From Cellulomonas gelida (GTDB taxonomy: Bacteria; Actinomycetota; Actinomycetes; Actinomycetales; Cellulomonadaceae), in contig NZ_BJLQ01000007.1 in NCBI RefSeq assembly GCF_006538725.1, forward strand, positions 62,001 through 126,000: DNA of 64,000 nucleotides, in the 5' to 3' direction. Positions 1-8,540 of this stretch are shown piece after piece. Both the position numbers and the translations under genes were made by a program. The stretch's first letter is position 1; every line of letters begins with the position of its first letter. A model generated the notes under the pieces. That model was given only the letters and a program-made list of their open reading frames with translations, searched no databases and was not told where the DNA came from.

Positions 1-1
1 G

Positions 2-2125
2 GCCGAGGCCGCGCTCGACCCGGGCCGCATCGAGTCCGCCCGACGTCGCGCGAGCGTCCTGTACCTGTGCCCGACGAAGGCGCTCGCGGCCGACCAGCTC
101 GCCGCGCTCGACCGTCTGCTGACCGCCGCGCAGGTGCGCGACGTCCGGGTCGCGACGTGCGACGGGGACACCTCGACCGACGAGCGCCGCTGGGTGCGCG
201 ACCACGCCGACGTCGTGCTGACCAACCCGGACTTCCTGCACTTCTCTTTCCTGCCGCAGCACGAGCGATGGTCGCGGCTGCTGGCGTCGCTGCAGTACGT
301 CGTGCTCGACGAGTGCCACGCGTTCCGCGGGGTGTTCGGCGCGCACGTCGCGCTCGTGCTGCGCCGCCTGCGCCGCCTGGCCGCGGCCTACGGCGCCTCG
401 CCCACGTTCGTGCTGGCCTCCGCGACCACGGCCGACCCGGCCGCGAGCGCCGCACGCCTGCTCGGCGTCGACCCGCACGAGGTCGAGTCCGTCACCGAGG
501 ACGCCTCGCCCGCGGGACGCAAGACCGTGGTGCTGTGGGAGCCGCCCGAGCTGCCCGGCTACGGCCCGGACGCGAGCACTCCGTGGGCCTCGCTGCTGCC
601 GGACGAGGACCCGTGGGCGACCCCGGGCGAACCTGAGACCCGGCCGCGCCGCACGGCGACCGCCGAGGTCGCCGACCTCCTGGCCGACCTCGTCGTGCAC
701 GGCGGCCGGACGTTGGCGTTCACGCGCTCGCGCCGGGCGGCGGAGTCGGTCGCGACCGCCACGCGCGAGCACGTCGCCCACGCCGACCCGTCGCTGCGCG
801 CCACGGTCCAGGCCTACCGCGGCGGGTACCTGCCCGAGGAACGACGAGCGCTCGAGCACGCGATCCGGTCCGGTTCGCTGCGCGCGCTCGCGACGACGAA
901 CGCGCTCGAGCTCGGCGTGGACATCTCCGGCCTCGACGCGGTGCTCATCGCGGGGTGGCCGGGGACGCGCGTCTCGTTCTGGCAGCAGGCCGGCCGTGCC
1001 GGGCGTGCGGGCGCCGACGGGCTCGTCGCCCTCGTCGCGCGCGAGGACCCGCTCGACACCTACCTCGTCCACCATCCCGAGGCGGTGCTGGACGTCCCCG
1101 TCGAGGCGACCGCGTTCGACCCGACCAACCCGTACGTGCTCGCCCCGCACCTGTGCGCGGCCGCCGCCGAGCGCCCGATCCGCGCCGAGGAGCTCCCGCT
1201 GTTCGGCGACCGCGCGCTGGCCGTGCTCGACGACCTCGTCGCCAACGGCGTGCTGCGCCGCCGCTCGTCGGGCTGGTACTGGACGCATGCGGAGCCCGCC
1301 TCGCGGCTGACCGACCTGCGCGGCGCGGGCGGGAACCCCGTGCGCGTCGTCGAGACGGACACCGGGCGTGTCCTCGGCACCGTCGACGCCGCCGCGGCCG
1401 ACGCCACGCTCCACCCGGGCGCGGTCTACGTGCACCAGGGGGCGACGTTCGTCGTCGACGAGCTGCACCAGGCAGACGACGTCGCGCTCGCGACCCGCCG
1501 GGACGTCGACTTCGGCACCTGGGCCAAGTGGCTGTCCACGACCGCGATCGTCGACGTGCACGACGAGCGCCACTGGGGCCCGGTCGCGTGGTACCTCGGC
1601 ACGGTCGACGTCACGTCGCAGGTGCTCGGGTTCCACCGCAAGCACCTGCCCGACCTGCGCGTGCTCGGCTACGAGGACCTCGAGCTGCCGCCGCGGACGC
1701 TGCGCACGTCGTCGGTGTGGTGGACCGTGCCGGCGTCCGTGCTCGAGGAGGCGGGCGTGACGCTCGAAGCACTGCCCGGAGCGCTGCACGCCGCGGAGCA
1801 CGCCTCGATCGGTCTGCTGCCGTTGCTCGCGACGTGCGACCGCTGGGACCTCGGCGGGCTGTCCACCGCGCTGCACCCCGACACGGGCGAGGCCACCGTC
1901 TTCGTGCACGACGCCCACCCCGGCGGGGCTGGCTTCGCCGAGCGCGGCTTCCACCTCGGAGCGACCTGGCTCACCGCGACCCGCTCCGCGATCGCCGACT
2001 GCCGGTGCACCACGGGGTGCCCCGCGTGCGTGCAGTCGCCCAAGTGCGGCAACGCCAACAACCCCCTCGACAAGGCCGCCGCGCTGCGCCTGCTCGATGC
2101 CGTCCTGCGTCACGCCACGGCCTGA
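2..2125 (+). CDS. MrfA/YprA-type DEAD/DEAH-box helicase with DUF1998 C-terminus (5' truncated)
   Basis: The gene begins left of the window; the frame is open from base 2. The visible 707 residues start just before motif Ia (PTKALAADQ) and carry motif II as DECH (about nt 307-320), motif III SAT (LASATT), the helicase C-terminal domain with QQAGRAGRAG (motif VI), and a long C-terminal region ending in a cysteine cluster (CRCTTGCPACVQSPKCG, about nt 2000-2050). That cluster is the DUF1998 metal-binding signature of MrfA-like helicases, which act in mitomycin-type DNA repair in Bacillus. The Walker A motif lies outside the window. A helicase of this type (Rv3649) also sits near the Tad-like cluster in Mycobacterium tuberculosis. 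The stop is immediately followed by a 15-bp tandem repeat and by the convergent Tad cluster. Confidence 0.93.
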   Translation, partial: AEAALDPGRIESARRRASVLYLCPTKALAADQLAALDRLLTAAQVRDVRVATCDGDTSTDERRWVRDHADVVLTNPDFLHFSFLPQHERWSRLLASLQYVVLDECHAFRGVFGAHVALVLRRLRRLAAAYGASPTFVLASATTADPAASAARLLGVDPHEVESVTEDASPAGRKTVVLWEPPELPGYGPDASTPWASLLPDEDPWATPGEPETRPRRTATAEVADLLADLVVHGGRTLAFTRSRRAAESVATATREHVAHADPSLRATVQAYRGGYLPEERRALEHAIRSGSLRALATTNALELGVDISGLDAVLIAGWPGTRVSFWQQAGRAGRAGADGLVALVAREDPLDTYLVHHPEAVLDVPVEATAFDPTNPYVLAPHLCAAAAERPIRAEELPLFGDRALAVLDDLVANGVLRRRSSGWYWTHAEPASRLTDLRGAGGNPVRVVETDTGRVLGTVDAAAADATLHPGAVYVHQGATFVVDELHQADDVALATRRDVDFGTWAKWLSTTAIVDVHDERHWGPVAWYLGTVDVTSQVLGFHRKHLPDLRVLGYEDLELPPRTLRTSSVWWTVPASVLEEAGVTLEALPGALHAAEHASIGLLPLLATCDRWDLGGLSTALHPDTGEATVFVHDAHPGGAGFAERGFHLGATWLTATRSAIADCRCTTGCPACVQSPKCGNANNPLDKAAALRLLDAVLRHATA

Positions 2126-2154
2126 CGCCACCCCACCTGACGCCACCCCACCTG
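2125..2154. repeat. 15-bp tandem repeat, two copies
   Basis: The unit ACGCCACCCCACCTG occurs twice without a gap at 2125-2139 and 2140-2154, starting on the last base of the helicase stop codon. It lies in the convergent gap between the helicase and the Rv3654c-like gene. On the minus strand it would encode the repeat GGVAS within that gene's long tail. Confidence 0.85.
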
Positions 2155-2656
2155 GCGCGACCCAGCCGGCCCTCGGCCAGCCCGACCCCGTGTCACCAGG
2201 CTCCACAGCGCCTGACCCGGCAGCGCCAGACTCCCCGGCGGCCGACCCAGCATCACCAGGATCCGTAGCACCCGGCTCGGCACCGGCCGGCTCCGCGCCG
2301 CGCGGGCCGGCGCGGGCGTGAGCGCGGGCCGCCGCTCCCGGCGCGGCCACGTCGACATCCACCGCCACGACGCCTGCGGGGCCCGCCGTGCACCTGACCA
2401 GCTCCGCACCGTTGCGCTCCGCGACACGGCTCGCCAGCGCGCAGGCCGCCGCCTCGTCGTCCCCGCGCTGCATGCGCGTCGCGGCCGCGAGCGCCGCGAG
2501 GTCCGCCGCGGCCTGAGCACGCCCGCGCGCGGCGTGCGCCGCCGCCACCGTGGCCACCGCGGCGGCGGCGAGCAGCGCGACGAGCACGACGGCGAGCAGC
2601 AGCGCCGTCCCGGCCCCACGCTCGTCGCGCGGGTCGAGGCGCGGCGCCCCGGTCAC
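2126..2656 (-). CDS. Rv3654c-like TadE-family secreted/membrane protein; 3' end not resolved
   Basis: A GTG at 2656 overlaps the TadE stop codon (GTGA). The translation begins with a short Arg/Asp-rich segment, then DERGAGTALLLAVVLVALLA, one hydrophobic helix like that of Rv3654c pseudopilin-like proteins, then an Ala-rich helix (RGRAQAAADLAALAAA), then a pair of Cys about 25 residues apart (ACALASR and VRCTAG). Conservation should end near nt 2285. After that the frame continues as Gly/Ala/Pro/Glu-rich low complexity and has no stop in the intergenic region; it runs on antisense to the helicase. The end given is therefore only the helicase boundary. The N-terminal part is convincing from synteny; the true C-terminus is unknown. 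Confidence 0.6.
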
Positions 2657-2997
2657 GGTTCGCTCCACGCGGCCGACCGCCCCGTGAGCGTGACCGCGCT
2701 GCCGATCCCTGCGACCGTGAGCGACGCCGCGACGCTGACCGTCACCCAGCCCTCGTCTCGCGTCACCCCCACGCTCGCCGCGTCGCCCGCGACACGACGC
2801 GAGGCTGCGACCACCGCCGCGTCGTCCTCCCCCAGCGCCGCCAGTCGCGCGCCGGTGCGCGCGGCCTCCGCGCACCGCTGCTGCACCACACCCGCCGCGC
2901 TGGTCCCCAGCACCGCGAGCAGCAGCAGGACGACCGCGGGCAGACCGACCGCGAGCTCCGCCGTCACCGACCCGCGGTCGGCCTGCCCGCGCCTCAC
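2653..2997 (-). CDS. TadE-like pseudopilin
   Basis: This 114-residue protein starts at a GTG that overlaps the stop of the Flp-like gene (GTGA at 2997-2994). Residues 9-14 read G|SVTAEL, a type IV prepilin-like cleavage site with Glu at +5, followed directly by a hydrophobic helix (AVGLPAVVLLLLAVLG). The rest is a small soluble domain with one Cys in QQRCAEAARTGARLAA, as in Rv3655c-type TadE proteins. It is likely processed by a prepilin peptidase and acts as a minor pilin. No prepilin peptidase is encoded in the window. The downstream Rv3654c-like gene overlaps it by 4 bp, so they are probably translationally coupled. Confidence 0.85.
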   Translation of the reverse strand: MRRGQADRGSVTAELAVGLPAVVLLLLAVLGTSAAGVVQQRCAEAARTGARLAALGEDDAAVVAASRRVAGDAASVGVTRDEGWVTVSVAASLTVAGIGSAVTLTGRSAAWSEP

Positions 2998-3305
2998 AGG
3001 GACAACGCCTGCTTGATGATCCCGCCGAGCAACCCCTTGACCTCGTTGCCCTTGAGGATCACGACGAGCAGCCCGGCGAACCCGACCGCCGCGAGGGTCG
3101 CGATGGCGTACTCGGCGGTCGCCATGCCCGCGTCGTGCGCGTGGCGCGTCACGCGTCGCACGACGCGCGTCGGCACCCAGCCGGTGGCCGGGCGGTGTGC
3201 GCACCACCGCCGGCGCGACGCCGTGCCGGCCCCGTCCGCGGCCTCGGCCCGAGCGGGCTCCGCCGGCTCCCCGCCCGCGTGCTCCTGCAGTGCTGTGCCG
3301 TCCAT
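2994..3305 (-). CDS. Flp-like pilin, DUF4244 family
   Basis: A 103-residue protein preceded by a good Shine-Dalgarno (AGGAGG, 6 bp before the ATG). Residues 1-58 are a basic, poorly conserved leader. Around residue 59 comes DAG|MATAEYAIATLAA, the Flp-type prepilin cleavage site with Glu and Tyr at +5/+6, followed by the single hydrophobic helix and KGLLGGIIKQALSL. This corresponds to Rv3656c, the major pilin candidate of the actinobacterial Tad locus. The leader is long for a Flp prepilin (usually about 20-30 residues), so an internal start closer to the cleavage site is possible, but the strong ribosome site favours this one. Confidence 0.85.
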   Translation of the reverse strand: MDGTALQEHAGGEPAEPARAEAADGAGTASRRRWCAHRPATGWVPTRVVRRVTRHAHDAGMATAEYAIATLAAVGFAGLLVVILKGNEVKGLLGGIIKQALSL

Positions 3306-3493
3306 CCGGCACCTCCTGTCCTCCGACCTGGGTCGGCCTGGTGAGTGGGGCGCGGCCTGCGCGCCCCGTCCGACGCCTGCCGGACGCCGCCAGCGTCACG
3401 ACTTCCTGCCTCGCGTGGGCTGCCGCGGACGCGATCTGGGGGCGAGCCGGTCGCCGGCGTGACCTGTGGACGGCTCGCCGGCCGGGTCCTCGA

Positions 3494-4057
3494 TCACGGG
3501 AGCAGCCCGACGAGCAGGCCCGAGCCGAGCCCGAGGACGAGCGGGGCCAAGCCGAGGAGCGCGAACGCCGGCAGGAAGCACAGGCCGAGCGGCAGGACGA
3601 GGTGCACGCCCAGCGCGGCACCCGCGGTCCGGGCTCGTCGGCGGCGTTCACGTCGCACCGTCGCCGCGCGCACGCGCAACGACGGGCCGGGTGCCGACCC
3701 GGTCAGCCACGCGTCCTCCAGGCAGTCCCGCACGTCCAGCGCACCCTCGGGCGCCCCGGCCCACGCCGCCTGCCACGACGCACCGAGCATGAGCGCGGTT
3801 CCGGCCGCGACGAGCGCATCTCCCGCCTCGCCGCCCGCGGCCCTGCCCACGGCGTTCAGTGCTCGTGGCACGGAGGCGCCTGAGGCGACCGCGGCGTCGA
3901 GGAGGTCGAGCAGCAGCACGCCCTCGACCGCGGCCGTCCGCGCCGGACGGCCGCGGGAACGTCGGGCCGGCGAACGTGTGCCGCTCACCGGCCGCGCCGG
4001 ATGGACGCTCCACGGCGTCACCGCGAGCACGAGGGACAGGACGAGCACGACCTCCAC
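3494..4057 (-). CDS. tadC: TadC-like type II secretion system F-domain protein
   Basis: The start is a GTG at 4057, two bases after the TadB stop; the longer open frame upstream overlaps TadB and is not expected to be coding. The 187-residue product opens with a hydrophobic helix (VEVVLVLSLVLAVTPW). It then has a T2SSF-like helical domain (LLLDLLDAAVASGASVPRAL, then a helix ending GDALVAAG) and a hydrophobic C-terminus (LVLPLGLCFLPAFALLGL) with two predicted membrane segments. It should form the inner-membrane platform of the Tad pilus together with TadB. A 188-bp gap separates it from the Flp-like gene, which has its own ribosome site. Confidence 0.85.
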   Translation of the reverse strand: MEVVLVLSLVLAVTPWSVHPARPVSGTRSPARRSRGRPARTAAVEGVLLLDLLDAAVASGASVPRALNAVGRAAGGEAGDALVAAGTALMLGASWQAAWAGAPEGALDVRDCLEDAWLTGSAPGPSLRVRAATVRRERRRRARTAGAALGVHLVLPLGLCFLPAFALLGLAPLVLGLGSGLLVGLLP

Positions 4058-4058
4058 G

Positions 4059-4967
4059 TCAGCCCCCGGCCCGCCCAGGCACCGTGCGGCGCTCGGGCAC
4101 CGGGCGACGCCCAGGCGCTGGGCGACCCTCGGGTACTGGGTGACCCTCGGTCGCTGGGCGGCGCTCGCCCGCACGGCGTCCGGCTCCGCGCCGGGGCACG
4201 CCGGTCCGCGCTCGCGTGGGCGCGGCAGCCCCGCGAGCCGCGCGCGTGAGCAGGGCGGCGGTCCAGCGCCGCCCGGCGACGAGCAGGAGCACCCCCGCGA
4301 CACCCGCTGTGGTGCCGAGGCCACCGCCCAGCAGGACACCGACCGGGTCCGCGCCGAGCACGGTCCCGAGCGCGACGCCCAAGAGCGGCAGCCACCCGAG
4401 GACGCGGGCGGTCGCGCGTGGACCGGCGAGTGCCGCCTCGACGTCGTCGCGCTCCGCGGCATCGGCGGCCAGCGACTCCGTGACGCGTTCGAGCACCCCG
4501 ACGAGCGGCGCGCCGAGCTCATGCGCGGTCTGGGCGGCTGCGACCACGGCGGCGGTCCGCTCGACCAGGCGCAGCCGCTCACGTGCCACGGCTCCGCCTC
4601 GTCGCGCGCGCGACACCCGACCGCGTGACTCGCTCCCGCCAGCCCCACCGCAGGCCGCGACGAGCGTCCCGACGTCGGGCACGTCGCCTACCAGCCGCAT
4701 CCCGAGCGCGGTCTCCCACGCGTCGCGCGGAGCACGCCCCGCCCGCAGCTGCGCCCCGACCGCGACGAGCAGCGCTTCGAGCGCGACGCCCGTCGGCGGT
4801 GCGACCGCGCTCCGCGTCAGCCCCGACACGTGTGACGGGCGTCCGGGGACCCGTCCCGGCGGACCGACGAGCACGAGCACGACGACGGCGCTGGCAACCC
4901 CCGCAGCGACGCTCACACGGACCTCGCGCAGCGCCGCCCGCCGAAGGACGCGACCCCGCCCGCCCAC
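4059..4967 (-). CDS. tadB: TadB-like type II secretion system F-domain protein
   Basis: 302 residues from a GTG 61 bp after the TadA stop. An N-terminal membrane helix (VSVAAGVASAVVVLVLVG) is followed by a T2SSF domain: QLRAGRAPRDAWETAL, then a helical region around HELGAPLVGVLERV, then two hydrophobic segments (ARVLGWLPLLGVALGTVLG and VLLGGGLGTTAGVAGVLLLV). After about residue 235 comes a basic, Pro/Arg/Gly-rich tail with short degenerate repeats (PVPEGRPAPGRRPVPERR), seen in the DNA as CTGGG-rich near-repeats around 4080-4160. The tail is unusual for TadB and may be cytoplasmic and disordered. It is the platform partner of TadC. Confidence 0.85.
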   Translation of the reverse strand: MGGRGRVLRRAALREVRVSVAAGVASAVVVLVLVGPPGRVPGRPSHVSGLTRSAVAPPTGVALEALLVAVGAQLRAGRAPRDAWETALGMRLVGDVPDVGTLVAACGGAGGSESRGRVSRARRGGAVARERLRLVERTAAVVAAAQTAHELGAPLVGVLERVTESLAADAAERDDVEAALAGPRATARVLGWLPLLGVALGTVLGADPVGVLLGGGLGTTAGVAGVLLLVAGRRWTAALLTRAARGAAAPTRARTGVPRRGAGRRAGERRPATEGHPVPEGRPAPGRRPVPERRTVPGRAGG

Positions 4968-5028
4968 GTCCGGGCAGGGGTGGCGCGCCTGGTGCCGCCG
5001 GATGCACCGGCGCCCGTGTCGGTCCGGG

Positions 5029-6228
5029 TCACGTCACGGCCTCGAGGCGGGCCGCGAGCTGCGGCCAACCCGGCCCGCGGGTCACGGCGCCCGACGGCGC
5101 GACGGCGACGGCGGTCGCGACCTCGAGCCCGTCACGCGAGCGCCGGACCACGGCGACCTCCGCGAGCGACCGCCGCGCCCTGCCCGGTCCCGCCCGCCGC
5201 AGGTGCAGCACCGCGTCGAACGCGGCGGAGGCCTGAGCGGCCGTCGCGTCACGCCCGAGGCCCGCGAGCGCCGCGAGCGCCTCGAGTCGGGCCGGGACGT
5301 CGGCCGCGGTGTTCGCGTGGACCGTCGCGCACCCTCCGTCGTGGCCGGTGTTCAGCGCGGCCATGACCTCGCGGACCTCGGCACCACGACACTCCCCGAG
5401 CACGATCCGGTCGGGCCGCATGCGCATCGCCTGGCGCACCAGCTCGGCGAGGTCCACCCGGCCCGCACCCTCGACGTTCGCGCGCCGGGCCAGCAGTCGC
5501 ACGACGTGCGGGTGGTCGGGCGCGAGCTCGCCGGACTCCTCGATGACGACGATGCGCTCGTCGTGACCCGCCCACGACAGGAGCGCGGCCAGCAGCGTCG
5601 TCTTGCCCGCGCCCGTCGCGCCGGAGACGAGCAGGTTGGCGCGTGCGTCGACGAGGCCGCGCACGACGCCGACGATCTCGGGGGCGATCGTCCCGACGCG
5701 GACCAGCTCGTCCATCGACAGCGCGCGCGAGCGCACCACGCGCAGGCTCAGCAGCGCGCACCCGCCTGCCACGGGCGGCAGCACGGCATGCAGCCGGGTG
5801 CCGTCGGGCAGGCGAGCGTCGACGGTGGGTGCGCCGTCGTCGAGCCGCTGCCCGCCGGCTGCCGCGAGCCGCACCGCGAGCGCCCGCACGTCCTGCTCGG
5901 ATCCCAGGTCGACGTCCGTGCGCGTCAGCCGGCCGTCGAGCTCGACCCACACGTCGCGCGGACCGTTGACGAGCACGTCGCTCACGCGCGGGTCGTCGAG
6001 GAACGGCTGCAGGGGACCGGCCCCGAAGATCGCCGCGCGCACGGCGTGCACCGTCGCGGGGAGCACGGCGGACCCGAGCACCGCACCGCGCTCGCGCGCG
6101 ACGAGCTCGACGGCGCGCGCGAGCGCGTGCTCACCGGCCGGGAGCTCGTGGACCCGTTCGCGCACCGCGTCGACGAAGCCCGGCTCGACGACCACGGGCT
6201 CGACCGCACCCGCGAGCACGAGGTTCAC
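5029..6228 (-). CDS. tadA: TadA/CpaF-type pilus assembly ATPase
   Basis: A 399-residue secretion ATPase that powers Flp pilus assembly. The GTG at 6228 overlaps the stop of the CpaE/Ssd-like gene (GTGA). The N-terminal domain contains FGAGPLQPFLDDPRVSDVLV and the CpaF-type PTVDARLPDGTRLHAVLPP. The C-terminal RecA-like domain has Walker A GATGAGKTT (about residue 210), the Asp box (VVIEESGELAP), Walker B (PDRIVLGECRG) and the His box (ALNTGHDGGCATVHANTA). All catalytic motifs are intact. It corresponds to Rv3659c. The open frame extends more than 700 codons upstream, but that part is antisense or out of frame to other genes. Confidence 0.93.
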   Translation of the reverse strand: MNLVLAGAVEPVVVEPGFVDAVRERVHELPAGEHALARAVELVARERGAVLGSAVLPATVHAVRAAIFGAGPLQPFLDDPRVSDVLVNGPRDVWVELDGRLTRTDVDLGSEQDVRALAVRLAAAGGQRLDDGAPTVDARLPDGTRLHAVLPPVAGGCALLSLRVVRSRALSMDELVRVGTIAPEIVGVVRGLVDARANLLVSGATGAGKTTLLAALLSWAGHDERIVVIEESGELAPDHPHVVRLLARRANVEGAGRVDLAELVRQAMRMRPDRIVLGECRGAEVREVMAALNTGHDGGCATVHANTAADVPARLEALAALAGLGRDATAAQASAAFDAVLHLRRAGPGRARRSLAEVAVVRRSRDGLEVATAVAVAPSGAVTRGPGWPQLAARLEAVT

Positions 6229-7283
6229 CACGCGCCGACCCGCACCGACCCGGCAGGCTCGTCGACGCCGAACCCGCCCCCCGCACCGACCTGGCCCCCC
6301 GGGCCGAGCCGGGCGTCCGTGCCGAGCCGGGCCTCCGGGCCGAGACCGGCCGCGCCGCCGACCCCGGGACCCACCGCAGGACCGACACCACCACGCGCCG
6401 GACCACCCCCGTACGTGGCACGGTCCGGTGCCGGCCCGGCCGTGCGATCGGTGCCCACGGCTCGCGCGACGCGCGCCGCGGCCCGCGCGACCGCACCGGT
6501 CAACGGCACCCCACCGCGTTCCGTCGCGGCCGCGGTGCGGCGGTCGACGGCGAGCCGCGCGAGGACCGGCAGCTCCACCGCACGCGCGAGCTCGTCCGCC
6601 CCCAGCCCGCCCGGGGACGGCCCGACAGCGACGATGCCGACATGCGCGCCGTGGCCGACGAGCCGGTCGCGCATCGCCAGGACGCCTGCGACGGTGCGCA
6701 GGTCGCGCGGCGCGAGCACGACGATCGCATCGCATGCCGCGGCGACCGACTCCCCGGTCACGACGCCGGCGCGTTCGAGGTCGAGCACCACGACGCCGCA
6801 CACCCCGGCGAGCGCGTGCAGCACGTCGGCGACCACGCCCGGCTCGGGGAACGACGGACGCTGCCGGTCGGCGCTGAGCACCGCGCACGGCCCCCAGCGC
6901 GGGAGCAGCGCGAGCACCTGCGTGCCGTCGACGTCGCCGCGCGCCGAGGTCAGGTCGGGCCAGCGCACGCCGTCGGTGTCCTCGAGCGCCAGCAGGACGT
7001 CGATGCCCGCGGCGCACCGGTCGAGGTCCACGAGCGCGGTCGCGGTGCGCCGCGCGAACCGCGCCGCGAGCGCCGCCGCGAACGTCGACGCGCCTGCCCC
7101 ACCACGCCCGCCGACGACCCCGATCACCCGCGCGCGCGCCGGGTCCTGACCCGCGCCCGGTCCGCGGCTCGGCACCGCTCGGTACGACGAGGCCGCCGGC
7201 GGCGGAGCGTCCAGCTCGGTGCCCTCGGCCGTCGGCCACGTGTCCCTGCCCCGCCACACGCCGTGCTCGTCCGTTGCCCCCAC
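6225..7283 (-). CDS. CpaE/Ssd-like MinD-type ATPase of the Tad locus
   Basis: The GTG at 7283 is chosen because GGGGAGG precedes it at a suitable distance; an upstream in-frame start (7478) has no such site. The 352-residue product has a deviant Walker A (GGRGGAGASTFA, about residue 56), a TALVDLDR motif and VVVLDLERAG, typical of CpaE/MinD relatives. Its M. tuberculosis counterpart Rv3660c (Ssd) localises Tad components and influences septation. The last 80 residues are a Gly/Pro/Ala-rich low-complexity tail (GVGPAVGPGVGGAAGLGPE). It is the first gene of the minus-strand Tad operon, with its promoter in the divergent region 7284-7587. Confidence 0.85.
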   Translation of the reverse strand: MGATDEHGVWRGRDTWPTAEGTELDAPPPAASSYRAVPSRGPGAGQDPARARVIGVVGGRGGAGASTFAAALAARFARRTATALVDLDRCAAGIDVLLALEDTDGVRWPDLTSARGDVDGTQVLALLPRWGPCAVLSADRQRPSFPEPGVVADVLHALAGVCGVVVLDLERAGVVTGESVAAACDAIVVLAPRDLRTVAGVLAMRDRLVGHGAHVGIVAVGPSPGGLGADELARAVELPVLARLAVDRRTAAATERGGVPLTGAVARAAARVARAVGTDRTAGPAPDRATYGGGPARGGVGPAVGPGVGGAAGLGPEARLGTDARLGPGGQVGAGGGFGVDEPAGSVRVGAW

Positions 7284-7587
7284 GCTCCGCCTCCCCTCGG
7301 TCGTCCCATCGCCCGCTCGGCCGGCGGCGTGCGCCAGCAGGCGGCCTGCGTCGCCGGGCTCGTCGCAAGCGCGGATGTGCCGACCCTGGCGCACCGCGTC
7401 GGCGGCGAGCGGTGCGCCTCGACGAACCTGTGGACGCGCACGCCGTCGACGTGGGCTGGGGTCGGGTCGCGCCGACAACGTCCGGCCCCGCCGGTGCCGT
7501 GTCGGACGAGGTCGCTACGCTCGCGGGGGTGCCCTCCCCGGGCACGTGACGCACCACGAGCCCGCGACCCGAGGAAGGAGCGCGCCG
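7284..7587. promoter_or_regulatory. Divergent intergenic region between Tad operon and HAD gene
   Basis: These 304 bp hold no convincing gene. A TACGCT hexamer at 7516-7521 is a plausible -10 for the plus-strand HAD gene. A 6-bp hairpin (GTGCCC 7529-7534 / GGGCAC 7540-7545) lies in its leader, and GAGGAAGGAG at 7571-7580 is its ribosome site. The minus-strand promoter for the Tad operon must also be here but I cannot place it. Mycobacteria encode the 6C small RNA at this position; I do not see its C-rich hairpin loops here. Confidence 0.5.
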
Positions 7588-8424
7588 ATGGCCGACGACG
7601 CCGACGACCGGGCCGAGCCCGCGCGCACCGCGCACCGGCCCACGCGCGCCGCAGCGTTCTTCGACCTCGACAAGACGATCATCGCCACGTCGTCGGCCAC
7701 GGCGTTCTCGCGCGGCTTTCTCGCCGAGGGCCTGCTCACGCGCCGCAACGTCCTGCGTACCGCGGTCGCGCAGTTCCTCTACCTCGTCGGCGGCGCCGAC
7801 GCCGCGCAGACCGAGCGCCTGCGCGCGAACCTGTCGCGCACGGTCACGGGCTGGCCGGTCTCGCAGGTGTCGCAGATCGTCGCCGAGACGCTGCACGAGG
7901 CGATCGACCCGACCGTCTACGCCGAGGCCGTCGCGCTCATCGCGGAGCACCACGCGGCGGGCCGGGACGTGGTGGTCGTCTCGGCGTCGGGCAGCGAGAT
8001 CGTCGAGCCCATCGCGGCGGTGCTCGGGGCGGACCACGTCGTCGCGACGCGCATGCAGGTGGTCGACGGCCTCTACACGGGCGACATCGACTTCTACGCC
8101 TACGGCGAGAACAAGGCCGAGGCGATCCGCGAGCTCTCGCAGTCCCACGGCTACGACCTCGCGTCGAGCTTCGCGTACTCCGACTCGATCACGGACGCCC
8201 CGATGCTCGGCGTCGTCGGGCACGGGTTCGCGGTCAACCCCGACCGCGCGCTGCGGCGGCTCGCGGTCGAGAACGGCTGGGGTGTGCTGGCGTTCCGACG
8301 GCCCGTGCCGCTGTTCGACTTCGACCGTGAGGCACGGGTCGCGAGCGCGCTCGTCGTCGCCGCGGTGGTCGCCGGGGGCCTCGCGTGGTGGCTCTGGCAC
8401 CGGCGCCGAGCACGCGGGCGCTGA
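7588..8424 (+). CDS. HAD-IB family phosphatase (SerB-like), Rv3661 homologue, membrane-anchored
   Basis: 278 residues; ATG at 7588 after GAGGAAGGAG. Motif I is FFDLDKTIIA (residues about 27-36) with the nucleophile and acid/base Asp of the HAD superfamily. Motif II is VVVSASGSEIVEP. A Lys in the YGENKAEAI segment fits motif III, and the acidic motif IV is YSDSITDAPML. Family members hydrolyse phosphoserine-like or other phosphomonoesters; the substrate is not evident here. A C-terminal hydrophobic helix (ALVVAAVVAGGLAWWLW) followed by Arg-rich residues should anchor it to the membrane. The gene is conserved next to the Tad cluster across actinobacteria, as is Rv3661. Confidence 0.9.
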   Translation: MADDADDRAEPARTAHRPTRAAAFFDLDKTIIATSSATAFSRGFLAEGLLTRRNVLRTAVAQFLYLVGGADAAQTERLRANLSRTVTGWPVSQVSQIVAETLHEAIDPTVYAEAVALIAEHHAAGRDVVVVSASGSEIVEPIAAVLGADHVVATRMQVVDGLYTGDIDFYAYGENKAEAIRELSQSHGYDLASSFAYSDSITDAPMLGVVGHGFAVNPDRALRRLAVENGWGVLAFRRPVPLFDFDREARVASALVVAAVVAGGLAWWLWHRRRARGR

Positions 8425-8540
8425 CGCACGGCACGCTCCCTGGCCCGTCCGGACTGCGGACACCGGTCCCAGACTGTGAACCGGCGGGGCCGGTCACCTG
8501 CGACGACGACGGCACCACTATCCGAACCCCGCGATCGGGG

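Noticed and set aside
7284-7587. Possible 6C small RNA at its mycobacterial position
   Set aside because: The two hairpins with loops of at least six C that define 6C RNA are not visible on either strand; only one small hairpin with a TCCCC loop is present.
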